Below, piece by piece: positions 1-11,988 of a stretch of 64,000 bases of DNA; the first letter of the stretch is position 1; every line of letters starts with the position of its first letter. Origin of the DNA: Lycium barbarum (lineage: Eukaryota > Streptophyta > Magnoliopsida > Solanales > Solanaceae). The notes beneath the pieces are model-generated. The model had not been told where the DNA came from, did not search any database, and was given only the letters and a program-made list of their open reading frames with translations. The stretch is from positions 121,337,657-121,401,656 of the forward strand of contig NC_083345.1 in the NCBI RefSeq assembly GCF_019175385.1, written 5' to 3'. The position numbers and the translations under genes are program-made.

Positions 1-271
1 AGAGTTTGATGTGAGAAAAAATGAAAAGTATTACTCCATAAAAGCAACTTTTTATGGATCACTTGATTTCATGCCAAGAATATAGCTCATACATCTATTC
101 TCTCATAAATTATTCTACTTTATATTTACCTTTTTAACTTTTTTCTAAACTTTTTTTAACTTTTCCTCAATACTCATCACTTATCAAACAAAGAAGTTCC
201 CTTTGATTTTTTATTCTTGAATCTCTAACTCAACTCTTCAATCTTCTTTCTCCATAGGCTTAAAGCTATAT

Positions 272-491
272 ATTGCTTATAGAATAATATTGACAGCTCC
301 TGTTACAATTGTCTCGGTCAAAAGAAGTTTTTTAAAATTGAAATTGATAGTCTTATCTAAGATTAACAATGTCTCAAGAAAGATTGAACTGATTGGTTAT
401 ATTGTCAATTGAAAAAGAATTATTAGAAGATATTGATTATAAAAAAATATTAGTAAGTTTGGGGTCTCAAAAAACTAGAAAAATTTCAAAC
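272..491 (+). pseudogene. hAT-family transposase C-terminal (dimerisation) fragment, decayed
   Basis: Translation gives the start of a hAT dimerisation domain in one frame (IAYRIILTAPVT, then KRSFLKLKL). The reading then shifts to another frame at the ATG at 369, which continues MSQERLN, a TGA stop (390-392), and LVILSIEKELLEDIDYKK. This order is typical of plant hAT-derived proteins annotated as zinc-finger MYM-type protein 1-like. One frameshift and one in-frame stop show that it is dead. No upstream catalytic part is visible in the 271 bases before it, and an AT microsatellite follows directly. Confidence 0.75.
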
Positions 492-511
492 ATATATATA
501 TATATATATAT
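491..511. repeat. AT dinucleotide microsatellite
   Basis: About ten AT units in a row, directly after the hAT pseudogene. From here to 1349 I see no gene and no recognisable element, only AT-rich sequence. Confidence 0.9.
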
Positions 512-1950
512 TCAAGTTAAGACCCCTCGTTACAATTTGACTTTAGACCCCGATACGGTTGAGTCGCCCCTAACAATCCAATAAGCTTCTAATCACTTAA
601 TTAAAGTTCTTTTGAGGCAATATTATTGAGTTCGGATGAACGGTAACTTAAGGGCTACATTCGCCTCTACTTTAATGGACCGATGCGACAAATTTGATTT
701 AGTCGATCCAATTGGTATTCGACACCAAATGATTATAAAAAAATCATTTATTATTTATCACTTTTGAAGTCTTGGAATGTGTTAGGCAGCAAAATATACT
801 TGAGCATGTATATGTATGACTTCAATTACAATTTAGAGTAGAACGCGAGTATGTGCGTATGTATTTAGGAATGGAAGACCATGAGCAGCTATAATTCAAG
901 ACAGGTAGGCCAGGATATTAATAAATTCAATTTGTATTCTCATATTATATAGTTGTCAAAGACAACCTCAATTTTTTAGCAAACAAAGGGTAACATATAT
1001 ATAACCATGCCATATTAATTGACTATCTTAATAAACATTGGACTTTATTTCTCTTCTTTTTCTTTCTTCTCATGTCTTGATTCGGAGAGAACAGTCTAGA
1101 ATCAACACCTCTCCTTCACTGTAAAAAAACATGTTTGTTAGTTGATCATATTCTATATTTTATGGTAACATTTTATGTTGAAGAAGTATGCAACCCTAAT
1201 TTATATATATATACCATTTATATTATGAGTTTAATATATATGCACCAACAATATAAAATATTTTTTAACAAACGCAGTTTGTCTATAAAGGTGTCATTCA
1301 ATGGAAATATGCAGTTGTTTATGTAAACATGTTCTATTCAAAGAATTAATGTCACGACCCGACTAGGGGCCACGACGGATACCCGGGGCTAACCACCGAG
1401 CACCGCTCATTCTACTATTCATCATACTCATCCTGCGTTCATTCATTAATCTCATGCTTCTATTCATAGGGAAACCGTTTTTCACTTGAAACATAATTAC
1501 CTTTATATACATAAGCCTTTTGGCTATCAAAATAATACCTACATATATACAAATGGGAAATCGTGAGACCATACACCCACACATACGTTTCTATGAGCCT
1601 ATACTAGAGTACTAGACATAAGGATGGGACAGGACCCCGTCGTGCCCAAGATATATACATATATACACAAAATAATAATCAATGGCACCTCCGGAACAAT
1701 GGAGTGCTCTCAAAGTTTGCTGATAGCTCCTACGAATCTGGATCACCTCCCTGTCTACCTGTGGGCATGAACACAGCGTCCAAAGAAAAAGTGAAGGGTA
1801 ACATGAAATAAAAGCCCAAGTATACCTTTTGAGGTGTTCGTCATACTTACTTTACCTTCCTCAGGAATCGTGGAATGCACATGCATCTACATGTAACGAT
1901 ACCGTATCCACTCTTACACATTAGACATTATCCATATTCGGCCACATGGT

Positions 1951-2070
1951 GGCTCGACAGTATTCGTATTCGGCCATATTGGCTTGACAGTATCCGCATT
2001 CGGCCATATTGGCTCGACAGTATCCGTATTTGGCCATATTGGCTCGATAGTATCCGTACCCGGCCATAAC
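1951..2070. repeat. 30-bp minisatellite inside the LTR, four units
   Basis: Four consecutive 30-bp units begin ggctcgacagtat and contain cggccatatt. They start at 1951, 1981, 2011 and 2041, and the last is degenerate. A partial unit precedes them. The array creates overlapping ORFs on both strands that are translation artefacts. An ATC run follows at about 2085-2106. Confidence 0.9.
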
Positions 2071-3797
2071 AAGGCTCGGTATATCACATCATCATCATCA
2101 TCATCATTTCCATCACTACGGAAGTATTTTATCACCATTATCTTAAGAGTCTTGGAAGTCATAAATTCTAGTTTTTTTTAGGAGTAGGATATTTTAGACA
2201 TCTTAGATGAATTCGCAATACGGGGATTACACCTCTATATCACCTTGAAGGAACAATCACATAAGATGAAATCAATAACAATTAATACTATCTTGTGGCA
2301 AGCTCAATGATATCATGAGAACGTTAAGAACTTTAAACCTTGGGCCTTTCTAGAATTGAAATCATCATCATGTTCATCATCGTTAATCTATCTCACTTAA
2401 TTATCACTATCATGATCATCATCACTATCAAGTCTCACTTTCGAAGAAACAATAGTATAAGCCGGGGCCAACTATCATGAATATAGTCAAAACTTATATA
2501 GTAAGCTCAGTCATCTCACGAGGACATTTAAAACTTTAGGCTCTGGGTATCTCTAGGAGGGGAATTATCATCGTAATCATTGTCATGAAGAACACTCATC
2601 AACTTCATCATGAGGGCCTTAAGAGTCATGGAAATCTAACATTTTAGGAGTAAGGGCAATATGAAAATCATGTGTGGAGTCATAACGTAAGAATTACCAT
2701 CATAAGGATCATTATCGATTATATCGCAAGAATCATGGAAATTGTGAACCTCTAGTGTTTCTGGACTTAGGAGCATTATGAGTGTCGTATATAGTTTAAC
2801 AACTATGGAATCATCATCATTATCATAGAACATATCCCATCTCTGGCTCATAAGAAGACTCTTAATAATCATAGACTTGTAACTTTTGGAATGAAGGAAA
2901 GTCATGGAAATCGTAAATAGAGATAGTAATAAACGAGTCATGCCTTTTGAAAGAAAGGGGGACTAGCCTTACATACCTTTGCGTCTCTTTAACTTTATCG
3001 ACTAACCGCTTCCCCTCCAAGCTCACGATTCTACATTCAAGATGATTCGCGCTAAAAGTAAGTCACTGAAATGCTCATATAGTCAAACTAAATTAATAAA
3101 TGAGCTAACGATAATTGGGCAGCATTTCCTTTGTTCCAATGACTTCCTCCATATGATAAACAACTCTCAAGATCACAATATCAACAATTTCATAATCAAA
3201 AGATTATATTCAAATTATCCTCACTTCCATCCCAAAACTTTTTTCCATAAACAATCCATAACAACAAATTCAATACAACCCCTTGTACTCTTGTATACAA
3301 CACTTTCTCAACATCGTTACCACCCTTCATAACAAGATTATACTCATAATATGCTAACAATTATAGCTCAAGTTAATTTACACTCAAAATATCATCAATA
3401 TTCATATTTGAACTTTTTCCCATAACTCTTTCCATTTTTTTAGACTTGCTAAACCTTCACATCCACTTAACATAAGAGATGAGATGAAGAACATACCTTG
3501 TATTTGAAGAATTTCAACTCACACAACTTGCTCCAATACTTAATCCCCACAACTCCAAGTGAAAGCAAGAACACCCAACTTCCATAAATTAAACTAGGTT
3601 TTCAAGGTTGATCTTCTCTTGATTTGATTTGGAATGATTTGGTGTGTTTATGGGTGTTAAGGGGAGCTTAGAGAGAAATTAGGGTTTGATTTTGGGTGAA
3701 AAATGAGGCCCAAGTCGTGGAAATGAGTATTTAAAAGTTGGGAAAAAAAATTCCACCGCCTCAATTTCCGGAAATCTCGGGAATAGTATGTGTTACT

Positions 3798-3829
3798 GTT
3801 CATCACATACTTTGAAGTACGTGATGAAC
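3798..3829. repeat. Inverted repeat (14-bp arms) in the LTR
   Basis: Arms 3798-3811 and 3816-3829 pair with one mismatch around the loop ttga. A further GTACTTT-containing copy follows. The same kind of foldback occurs in the related LTR near 60985-61045. Confidence 0.7.
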
Positions 3830-4264
3830 AGTGTCACGTACTTTGGGGGGCAAAAATTTAAGTTCTGGATATTTTTGGCAAAATACGCCCAAAAATTACG
3901 GGACGTATTTATTGTATGTGCCGTAATTTCCTCCATACTTCACAGAAATGAGATCTGTCAGTTGCATTGGAAAGAAGACTCGCTGAACTTTAATTTACAT
4001 AGGTTATGGATTCCGTAACTCTTCATATTCTAGGAGATATGCCCCTGATAATTTGGACCAAATTTTTCGTCAAAAATTTTGCCAAGTTTTTCCAAATTTT
4101 TCAACGAACCTAATTTTCTTCGATTCGCTTGATCGCGAAACCTTTAAATACTTGTCTAACACTTATTAAAAGTATTCCTTGACCTTATAGGGGTATCATG
4201 GCCTCTCCAAACTCACGTTAGTTTGCTTACAACAACGCGAAAATCCACGAGGTGTAACAATTAA

Positions 4265-5896
4265 ATTCCTCTCCTTGTCATAATAAATATGTGTAAATTT
4301 TCGAATCAATATTTCTTTCCTCTGATCTCAATAAATTCCTTCGTTCTTAAGAGAAGTTAATTATGAAGTAAAATCTTTAGGAATTTTTGTTTGCATATTT
4401 AGGCTTCGTTGTATCATGTAAGGGCTACTGTCAATTCCAACAACAATGGTTCATAGTGAGGGAAAAAAATACGTTAAAGATAGTGTTCTACACGCCTCAA
4501 AATCTAAAATCACCCCACCGTCCTAATAGTAAACACATCAACAAAGTCCAGGATTCAAAGCTACAGATCTATTTAATGTGGAGGCGAGTCAAGATTTTAA
4601 GCCAATGAATGCAGTCTTCTCTGCAACAACGGATTCTGTTTTAGCGTTTGTGAGTGCATGTGGTGTGTATATTCTTATATAACGTATGTGTGGGCATGTA
4701 GATCTATGTATAAAGACATATATAATTCGAGTTGAAGATACCGAGCATATGCCCATCCGAATACATCTGCACCAATATTCTTATTTGTAACTATAATGAG
4801 AATGTTTCTTAGAACGATTATTTAGATGCTTTTAAGCCAAAATAGCTTTTAAACACTTTTGAAGTGTTTGGATAACGTAAAAAAGTATTTTTAAACATTT
4901 GTTTCTTAAGCCGAAATAACAAAAATAAGTCAAAAGTCATAAGTTAAAATACCTAACTAATAACTTTTGGCTTATAAGTCAAAAGCTATAAGCTCATCCA
5001 AACAAGCTCTTATGTAGTAGCTAGTCTTTGTTGATAATATTATCTACGTTACAAAAAAAGATAATAACGTAGTAAATGGAGGAAATTACGTCCAATATTT
5101 TCTGTGATGATGTTTTATTTTCGATATTATTGATTGTTACACATAAATTAAAACTTAATTTTATTGCCCCCTATTATGTGAAAAAAAAGTGTACCGACAC
5201 CTTTTTTGTTTCATCATGTACATGTTCACATGGTTTGTTCACATTCATGATTCAACTTTAGACCTAAGCCTTTTAAAAAGGAAAACATTAAGTCCACTTG
5301 ACTACTCCAACGCTGAAATGTGCGTAATACTTTTGTTTTTATTTAAAAAATAATTTATTAAAATATACAATATTTAATGTTGATCTAAGTTGAATACTGG
5401 AACCGAATAATTGGACACTATTTTGGGTAAATTTATCTGACACTAATTATAATAAATGAATGTAAAATAAAAATATGATTTGATAGTTATATATAGGGTA
5501 GCTATTTATCCAAATTATCGAAACATATGGGACAAATTAAGATGACATATTGTAGATTCTTATTCACCTTATCACTCCAAATCTTGAAAGGCTATCATGC
5601 AAATATTTAGTCATTTATTAATTTTAGACATACCATTAGAATAGAAGAAAAAAGAGAGAGCGCTCAATATTTAATTTTTGAATGTTTCGAAAAAAAAAAA
5701 ATTCTTTTATCAACATTATATATACATGTTTCTGTGACTGAAAATGATATATTCCTTGTTTACACTTGCCACACACAAAGCATATTGTACGTATTCAATA
5801 GAAATCTAAATAAAAAAATAAAGGTGAATGCCTTTGCACCTTTATTTATTTGTTGAATAACAAGTAGTAGCTATATATAAGCAATTAAAGTACAAA
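4265..5896. other. Gene-free stretch with one possible hAT-like MITE
   Basis: No coding sequence is recognisable. Around 4820-5015 the sequence has the style of a common plant foldback MITE: aagccaaaatagctttt and gtgtttggataac on the left, and cttataagtcaaaagc with tcatccaaacaagctc in inverted orientation on the right. I could not fix exact ends or a TSD. The rest is AT-rich and unrecognised. Confidence 0.4.
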
Positions 5897-6746
5897 CCAA
5901 ATGTTGTGTTTTTTTTTTTGGGCAATAAAAAAGGTTTTTATTAACCAAGTAAACGTTTTAGTACAGGGAAAAAAAACCTGAATTAGACAGCCCCAGTCAG
6001 TAGAACAACTCTTAACTACCAAGTCTACTCAGATTACCACCAAAATCTAGCCTATGATCAATACATAACAAGCATTAGTCTATGGATAGAAATTCAATTG
6101 TTCCAGTCTATATGCTAGTCTTGCCTTAAGATGTCCTCTGTAAAATACTTCCTGAATGACTTGCCTGATTAGTACAGCTGGAGCCTTTGTCTTCTATTGA
6201 AAGATCATATTATTCCTCTCAATCCATATATGGTAGACACTTGCAGCCATCACCATTCTATATACTTCTGCTTTGTTGTTCCTTCCCTTTGCATGTTCAT
6301 TTGCCCATTTTAGTTCCTGAGTCCATTCCATGGGTAATCTCTGAATCCCTTGCCACTTTAGTAGTTCCCTCCAAACTGTTGCTGAGTATGTGCACTGAAA
6401 GAATAGGTGCGCTATAGTTTCCAAACCATTCTGGCAAAGTGGACAGTCAGGATTTTTTGTCACTCCCCATTTCACCAACCTGTCTCTTGTGTAAAGTCTC
6501 TCATGTGCTGCCAATCTCAAAATGAAGATCCATTTTGGTGCACCATAATTGTTGCATACCATTCTTCTCCAAGGCACCTTCGTAAATACACCTCTCATCA
6601 ACAAATACATCTTCTTGACAGAGAACTTTAGCATACTCATTAGATCATCTTCATATAAACCAGCCTGCTCTATGTATTTTTTCACCTTAAACATCTTTTG
6701 CACCATCGAAAATGCATGTTTAGGATCAATATCCCAAATGTTGTGT
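5897..6746 (-). mobile_element. 5'-truncated LINE insertion with 13-bp TSD
   Basis: The direct repeat ccaaatgttgtgt flanks the insertion at 5897-5909 and 6734-6746. The poly-T run directly after the left copy is the poly-A tail of a - strand LINE. Coding sequence on the - strand from about 6733 to 6194 matches the C-terminal zf-RVT region of non-LTR reverse transcriptases: WILRLAAHERLYTRDRL, then CPLCQNGLETIAHLFFQC with Cys/His pairs, then a WRELLKW-type segment. The open frame extends to 6814, but the residues upstream of 6733 come from flanking DNA. Everything 5' of this domain is missing, as usual for abortive LINE integration. There is no RNase H domain, unlike the LINE at 7131-20265. Confidence 0.88.
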
Positions 6747-7114
6747 GTTTGTTCAACATAGAAGTATAGGGTTGGATTCCTAATCCAAAAATAAATTAAG
6801 AAAATGTATCTCATCTATAAAAATTTAAAACCTTTGTTACGGGACAAAATTTATTAACTTGATATCAGAGTAAGCAAATGTCTTGAATCCGAGTCTCATG
6901 GTCATCATTAAGAAACATGATTACCAATGAAAAATCAAATCAACACAAGAGCGAACATATCCAAGATCTAAAAATTGTAAAGTATGGCCATTCTAAAAAT
7001 GTTTTATATATATAAATTCGGGCCTCATAGCCACCATTAGCAAGATATTTCGGTGTCATTGGCAAGAAAAATCATTTCAACACGAGAGATCGAGAGAATG
7101 TGTTCGAGTCATTC
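6747..7114. other. Short gene-free spacer between two LINE insertions
   Basis: AT-rich, with no recognisable gene or repeat. Confidence 0.6.
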
Positions 7115-7329
7115 TAGAACAATTATCTAGTTTTTTTTTTTTGAATCAATTTCCCAGTACTCTCTGGGTATTTGCATTAATCTCCACAAGAAGAACCAAT
7201 TCAGTACACGAGGTGGATTTGAAAAACCCTGCCTCCAATTTAAACTGCACAAAATAACCTACTATACAGGTTTCAATATATCTAGCCTACAGCAGTTAGT
7301 TATTTACTAGGCTTCAACAAGTTTAAGCT

Positions 7330-9027
7330 TCACCAAAAATTATGCTTCCTGTGTTTGTGTCTTAGCGAGGGTACTTGAAGTTGATCCATTCTGTATGGTC
7401 CTCTAGCAGTATGTGGTAATTCCTCGATGGTGAAAAAATTGTGATCTTGATGGTTGATACTCCACTTAGCCAAAGCATCTGCTACCTAATTTGTCTCCCT
7501 ATAACAATGTTGGAAACGACAGTTGATCTTTTGAGCAAGGCCTTGGGCTTCGATGATGATTTCTTTCAAGTGCCACGGGGGAATAGATACGCCTGTTAGC
7601 ATGTTAATAATCAACTGCGAGTCGCCTTCCAAGATCAAGTTATGAATACCATTTTGTGAACACCACTTTAGTCCTTGTAGTGCAGCCTTTGCTTCTGCAG
7701 TGTTGCTACTTTCATTCCCCAATCGAGAAGGAAAAGCCATGATAATATTTCCATCAACATCTCTGCAAATCCCTCCAGCCCCCGCTTGACCATTCCCCAT
7801 CTTGCTGCCATCAGTATTGAGCTTAAACCCATGACCTTTCGATTTTTCCCACTTCACCATTATGCATTCTATTTTTGGGACCAAATTTATAATTTGATCA
7901 CAGATGAAAAACCAATCAGTCCCCCAGTTCTTGTCTTTCTTCACTTTAAAAAGTATCCATTTTAAATGAGAGAAAATGTGGTACTTAATCCTATTCAAAG
8001 ACACTGTAGTGTTGCCATACCTCTCAGCACATCTGGCTTTCCAAATTTCCCAACAAACCACCATGGGAGTGGTTTGTAGCAAAATTTGGTGAATTGAATT
8101 CTTTGGCTTGAGACTCCACCATTTCTTAAGAAAATTTCTGATCTGAGTGTCTTCCCAGCTGATACCCAAAGGACTGCCAAAATATTTCCATATTGAAACA
8201 ACAATATCACCATCCATAAACGAATGTTGAATTGTCTCACTCCGCGGGGTTCTGCAACAGAAGCATTTAGAAGCCAAGTTTTGTTTAAACTTGTAAAGTA
8301 TATCATCAAAAGGTAGTTTGTTCTTCAGCAACTTCCACATCAAAAAAGACATTTTGAATGGTATGTAATTGTTCCATATTTTCTTCAACAAAGGGGACTT
8401 CTCTTTTCTTTGTCTTGCTAAACTCCAAGCACTAGCCGTTGAGAAAATCCCGTTGCTATTAGGGGTCCAAATAGCATAATCTTTAGAGTTCTGATCCCCT
8501 ATATCAACAGAAAGAATTTGTTCAGCTAAGAATTCGGGAAATTGCATCATCTCGATGTGCCAAGCCCCGTTGTGAATAACCTCAGAAACTCTAGAATTCA
8601 TAGGAGGATCTTGAATGTTAATAAGCTGAGCTACTGCCCCCATGTTAGACCAGTTGTCCCACCAAAGATTGCTGTCCCCACCATTTATTTTCCATACAAT
8701 ATTCCTCCTCCATTAAATCCCTACTTCTGAGCATTTTTTTCCAAATCAGGGATTGAGTAGGCATGATTGGTTTAGCAATAGGGGAGGTGAATCTACAATA
8801 TTTTACTTTAAGAAACTTTGACCATAGAGAGTCTGTGGTCCTAAATTTCCACCATCGCTTCATATTTAAACTTTCACTGACATCTTGAATTCTTCTGAGC
8901 CCCAAACCTCCTTCTTCTTTGGGATAAGTCATCTTTTCCCATGCACTCCAGTGATGTTTTTGTTTACCTTCAATAGCACCCCAAAAAAATCTAGCCAAGT
9001 GCCTTTCCACCTCATTAAAAATTCCCT
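7330..9027 (-). pseudogene. LINE ORF2 C-terminus: RT end, zf-RVT and RNase H
   Basis: On the - strand the frame 9010-8645 begins RHLARFFWGAIEGKQKHH and continues with GGLGLRRIQDVSESLN, the region after the RT catalytic core. A one-base shift near 8700-8710 moves to the frame 8643-7486 (WWDNWSN, then the zf-RVT type MSFLMWKLLKNKLPFDD with CFCCRTPRSETIQHSF). An RNase H domain follows with D in KLNTDGSK, E in NTAEAKAALQGL and D in ILEGDSQLI. A TAG at 7486-7488 interrupts just before VADALAKW, which holds the last catalytic Asp. Reading on reaches TGA at 7330-7332. The domain order fits plant L1 LINEs with a C-terminal RNase H. Confidence 0.88.
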
Positions 9028-10812
9028 TTGGAGTAGAAGTTGTTGTATTATGTAGAGAAGAAGATTACATCATATGTTAGAATGCGCTTTAAATTGATTG
9101 TTGATGTTGTTGGTATTGTCGTTGGTATGGTTGTTATTGTTTTGGCCGAGTTAAATTCTCGGGGACGTTGAATTTATAGGGGAGATGCTGCCGGAATTTC
9201 TGTAGACAAGTGTTACTTTAAGATTCAACTCCTAAGGGCTTATAGTTAATGTTTGGTATTTATGACCAATTGTACATTTTGTGAAGCGCGGAACTTGAGT
9301 ATGGATTGGCGTAAGGAGCAAGTAAGGTATTTAAAGCTTTACCTTTCCTTCTTTTGGCATGTCCTAGACATAATAGGTTATGATACGAGCCTCGGGGGAA
9401 ACTCTATTCTTAGAAATCTGAGCCTAATTTTGACCTTTATTCATTCAATGTAATTGAATTAGGTACTTTATGTTTTGATAGAAAAATAGTTTAAATATTC
9501 GTAACTTTCTCAAATAGAACCGGATTGCCCTAAGATTTTTTTGTAGATGACTCCATAAAGTCTGATGTTCATAATTTATGCATACCACCTCGACTTGACC
9601 CGAGGTGGGCCCACAATTTCCGAGACCCTTTTGTATTGCTCTATTTGACTTATTTTCCATACGGTATTAAAGTAAACTTTTGGCTATTGTCCCGGCTACT
9701 AAACGATAGTTGTTTTAACTATTCCATTGAGTCCCATGATGAGTTTTGATATGTACAAACGATCTCAGAAGTTTTGTTTTAACATAATCTATCGTAACAT
9801 CCGAAAGGTACGTACTATAACTATCGTCCGATTCTTTTCTAAATGACCTATCGTTCGGGCTATTTTATCGAGTCTTTGTAAATGTTTTGTGATGCATATA
9901 GTTTCTCACTACTCTACTCGTGGATGCCTCAATGCTTCCTTCACTGAGCCTGGGCCAGGATATGTTATCATGCGTATTCCACTGCATTGTTCGCCGTGCC
10001 TCGATGTGAGGGGGCAGGTATGACATGTACATGGGTTCTGGAGTTATGCTGTGCCATGTACATATATTATGATATCTGATGATATGATGTGATATGATGT
10101 GATATGGCTATCTGATATGATATGATATGTTACGGAGCTATTCCCTACTCTGGAGTTATGCTGTGTTGTGGCGCCAGTGACGGGGTGGCGACCACGTTCT
10201 GTTCACCGAGTCCCATAATGGGGCCGGATATTGCATATGTTTGATATTCATTATCTATGTTTTATGAGTAAGCACTTTTGATATTCTGGTTATTGCATTC
10301 ATTTTCTGTACTCCTGTTCCGGTTATGATTCCGTTTATTGTACTTCATGCTTTACATACTCAGTACATATTCCGTACTGACCCCCTTTCTTCGCGGGCTG
10401 CGTTTCATGCCGCGCAGGTACAGATACCAGCTTTGGAGATCCGCCCGCTTAGGACATCTACCCTGCGGTTTTGGAGTGCTCCTTTGTCCGGAGCCCACGT
10501 TTTGGTACAGACTTTTCTGTTGTGTATGTATATGCTTATTCAGGGGTACGACGGGGCCCTATCCCGTCTTATGATTCTGTTATTGTTCGTAGAGGTCTGT
10601 AGACATACTTGTGGGTTGTGTATATGTTTTGGGTTAATATTCTGTGACAGTCTTATCGGCTTCCACGTGCTATATCTGTTATCTGCAATAGTTAATAACG
10701 CCATTCGACTTCTACATCTGTATACTTTTTTTATATGCTGGTTTGGGTGATTGGGTACGTACGAGTGTCCAGCTCGGACACTAGTCGCGGCCTACGGGGT
10801 TGGGTCGTGACA
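9028..10812 (+). repeat. 5' LTR, truncated (first about 1057 bp missing)
   Basis: It aligns without length change to 15607-17391 of the 3' LTR. The lost part contains the TATA box seen at 14862 in the 3' LTR, so this copy cannot start its own genomic transcript. A small overlap, ttgg, at the junction with LINE sequence suggests end joining. The 141-codon ORF at 10325-10750 recurs at 16904-17329 in the 3' LTR, and I do not regard it as a gene. Confidence 0.93.
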
Positions 10813-10816
10813 AAAG

Positions 10817-10829
10817 TGGTATCAGAGCG
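10817..10829 (+). promoter_or_regulatory. Primer-binding site for initiator tRNA-Met
   Basis: TGGTATCAGAGCG lies four bases after the LTR end. This is the usual PBS of plant LTR elements primed by initiator tRNA-Met. Confidence 0.92.
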
Positions 10830-10869
10830 GTTCGTCCTGGGAGTGTCTACATACCGTGTCTAGTAGAAT

Positions 10870-10909
10870 CCTGTTTATCGGTGTGTCGTGCACCACATCT
10901 ATAAACAGG
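10870..10909 (+). other. Leader hairpin downstream of the PBS
   Basis: The left arm cctgtttatcggtgtg (10870-10885) and the right arm caccacatctataaacagg (10891-10909) can pair with few mismatches. Its place between PBS and first ORF is where packaging or dimerisation structures usually lie. That role is inference only. Confidence 0.6.
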
Positions 10910-11089
10910 AGGCTACAGGACATTTAGGATGTTACCCTTCTTTCGATCTTAGATCGTGCGATAGAGCTGCAATATTAGGATGGCACGAATTGCTGTGTCT
11001 TCAGCAAGGCTCCAAAAGAGTAATAGCGTCAACATTTTGGGAAATTGTTTCTGATCTTCTTCGTGCAGGTGATCGTAGATTGAGAAAAG

Positions 11090-11611
11090 ATGAAAAGGGC
11101 AGCTTCGGATAGTGGGTGTGCTAAGAAGGCCCCTAGAGTATCTCCAGAGTCGAGTAAGAGGAGCCTCAGCTATTCGATTGAAACTGATCCGTCGGAGGAC
11201 CCAGCAACAATTCCTCCAGAGTTTCTGACCCCTAGAGCAGAGGATCCCACGGAGGGCAGCTATGATACAGACCCCTCGGAGGATCCGGCGACGATTCCTC
11301 CAGAGTTTCTTACCTCTAGGGAGGAGGATTGTTATGATACAGATCCATCAGAGCATTCTTCTGGGACACCGGAGGAGGAGATTTCTGGGGACGTGCCAGC
11401 TGCTCCTGTGGTGGAGCATTATGTTAGATAGGCCTCCCCGGTAAGTGTTACGGACTACTCCAGTCCCTTATCCTGGCCGTCAGTAAACTAGGAATCGCCT
11501 GGTTATCTATATTCCTCCGATTCGGATGTGGGTAATGATGAGAGTCAGACGAGCGGATGGCAGACAGACGATGAGGAGGAACACATTTCACATGGCAGCT
11601 CCCCGGATTAG
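11090..11611 (+). pseudogene. Acidic Ser/Pro/Glu-rich ORF of the pol-less element
   Basis: The ATG at 11090 follows the leader. The frame runs 173 codons to TAG at 11609-11611, with two more in-frame TAG codons at 11429-11431 and 11489-11491. The N-terminus is basic (MKRAASDSGCAKKAPR). The rest is acidic, with a duplicated block DPSEDPATIPPEFLT (DNA repeats about 11184-11236 and 11268-11320) and later TDDEEEH. It occupies the position of gag, but I see no capsid fold or zinc knuckle. It could be a degenerate gag N-terminus or an unrelated protein. The stops make a full-length product unlikely. Confidence 0.55.
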
Positions 11612-11988
11612 ACCCGAGACCAATCGGTTACAGGTACATGAGTTTCCTGGCATTTTCTATGTATGTGTAACTTTTGTAGAGTACTATTTAATGACGGCAA
11701 ACGGAAATTTAAAAAGGGCCAAAGACCCAGTAGTTAGGACTAATGGCGACTGGGATATCTCCGCCACCAGAGTGAATCTAGAAAACCCTGGATAAAAGAT
11801 AATCCTGTGTACAGATGGAAGTGAATGTTGAGGATTCAGAAGGGCAATATGGTAATTGTATGGCCAGGAAAGTAAAAAGATCCTCTCTAGATCGGGGTGA
11901 GACCCGCTATGAGAAACGCTTTGGAAGCCGTTAGAACCCCGACTTGCCTTAAATTATGTGATAAAGGTCGTGTGAGGCAGTCGACACA

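Larger units (their letters stand above)
1350..4259 (-). mobile_element. Solo LTR of a Ty3/gypsy-type element, 2.9 kb
   Basis: On the + strand it starts TGTCACGACCC and ends GGTGTAACA, so the sense LTR (TGTTACACC...GTGACA) lies on the - strand. The same 5 bases, attaa, flank it at 1345-1349 and 4260-4264, a perfect target-site duplication. No PBS, PPT or internal region adjoins it, so it is a solo LTR. Its start closely resembles the LTR at 60579. Short ORFs inside (for example 1363-1584 and 3788-4018) have no recognisable product. Confidence 0.9.

Noticed and set aside
1875..2181. Overlapping repetitive ORFs on both strands
   Set aside because: They are produced by a 30-bp minisatellite in a solo LTR, whose unit is a multiple of three and so keeps frames open.
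6734..6814. N-terminal part of the 206-codon - strand ORF 6194-6814
   Set aside because: The 13-bp TSD shows that the LINE starts at 6733. The upstream residues are chance read-in from flanking DNA.
10870..10909. MicroRNA precursor
   Set aside because: The stem is too short with a very small loop, and it lies in a retrotransposon leader.
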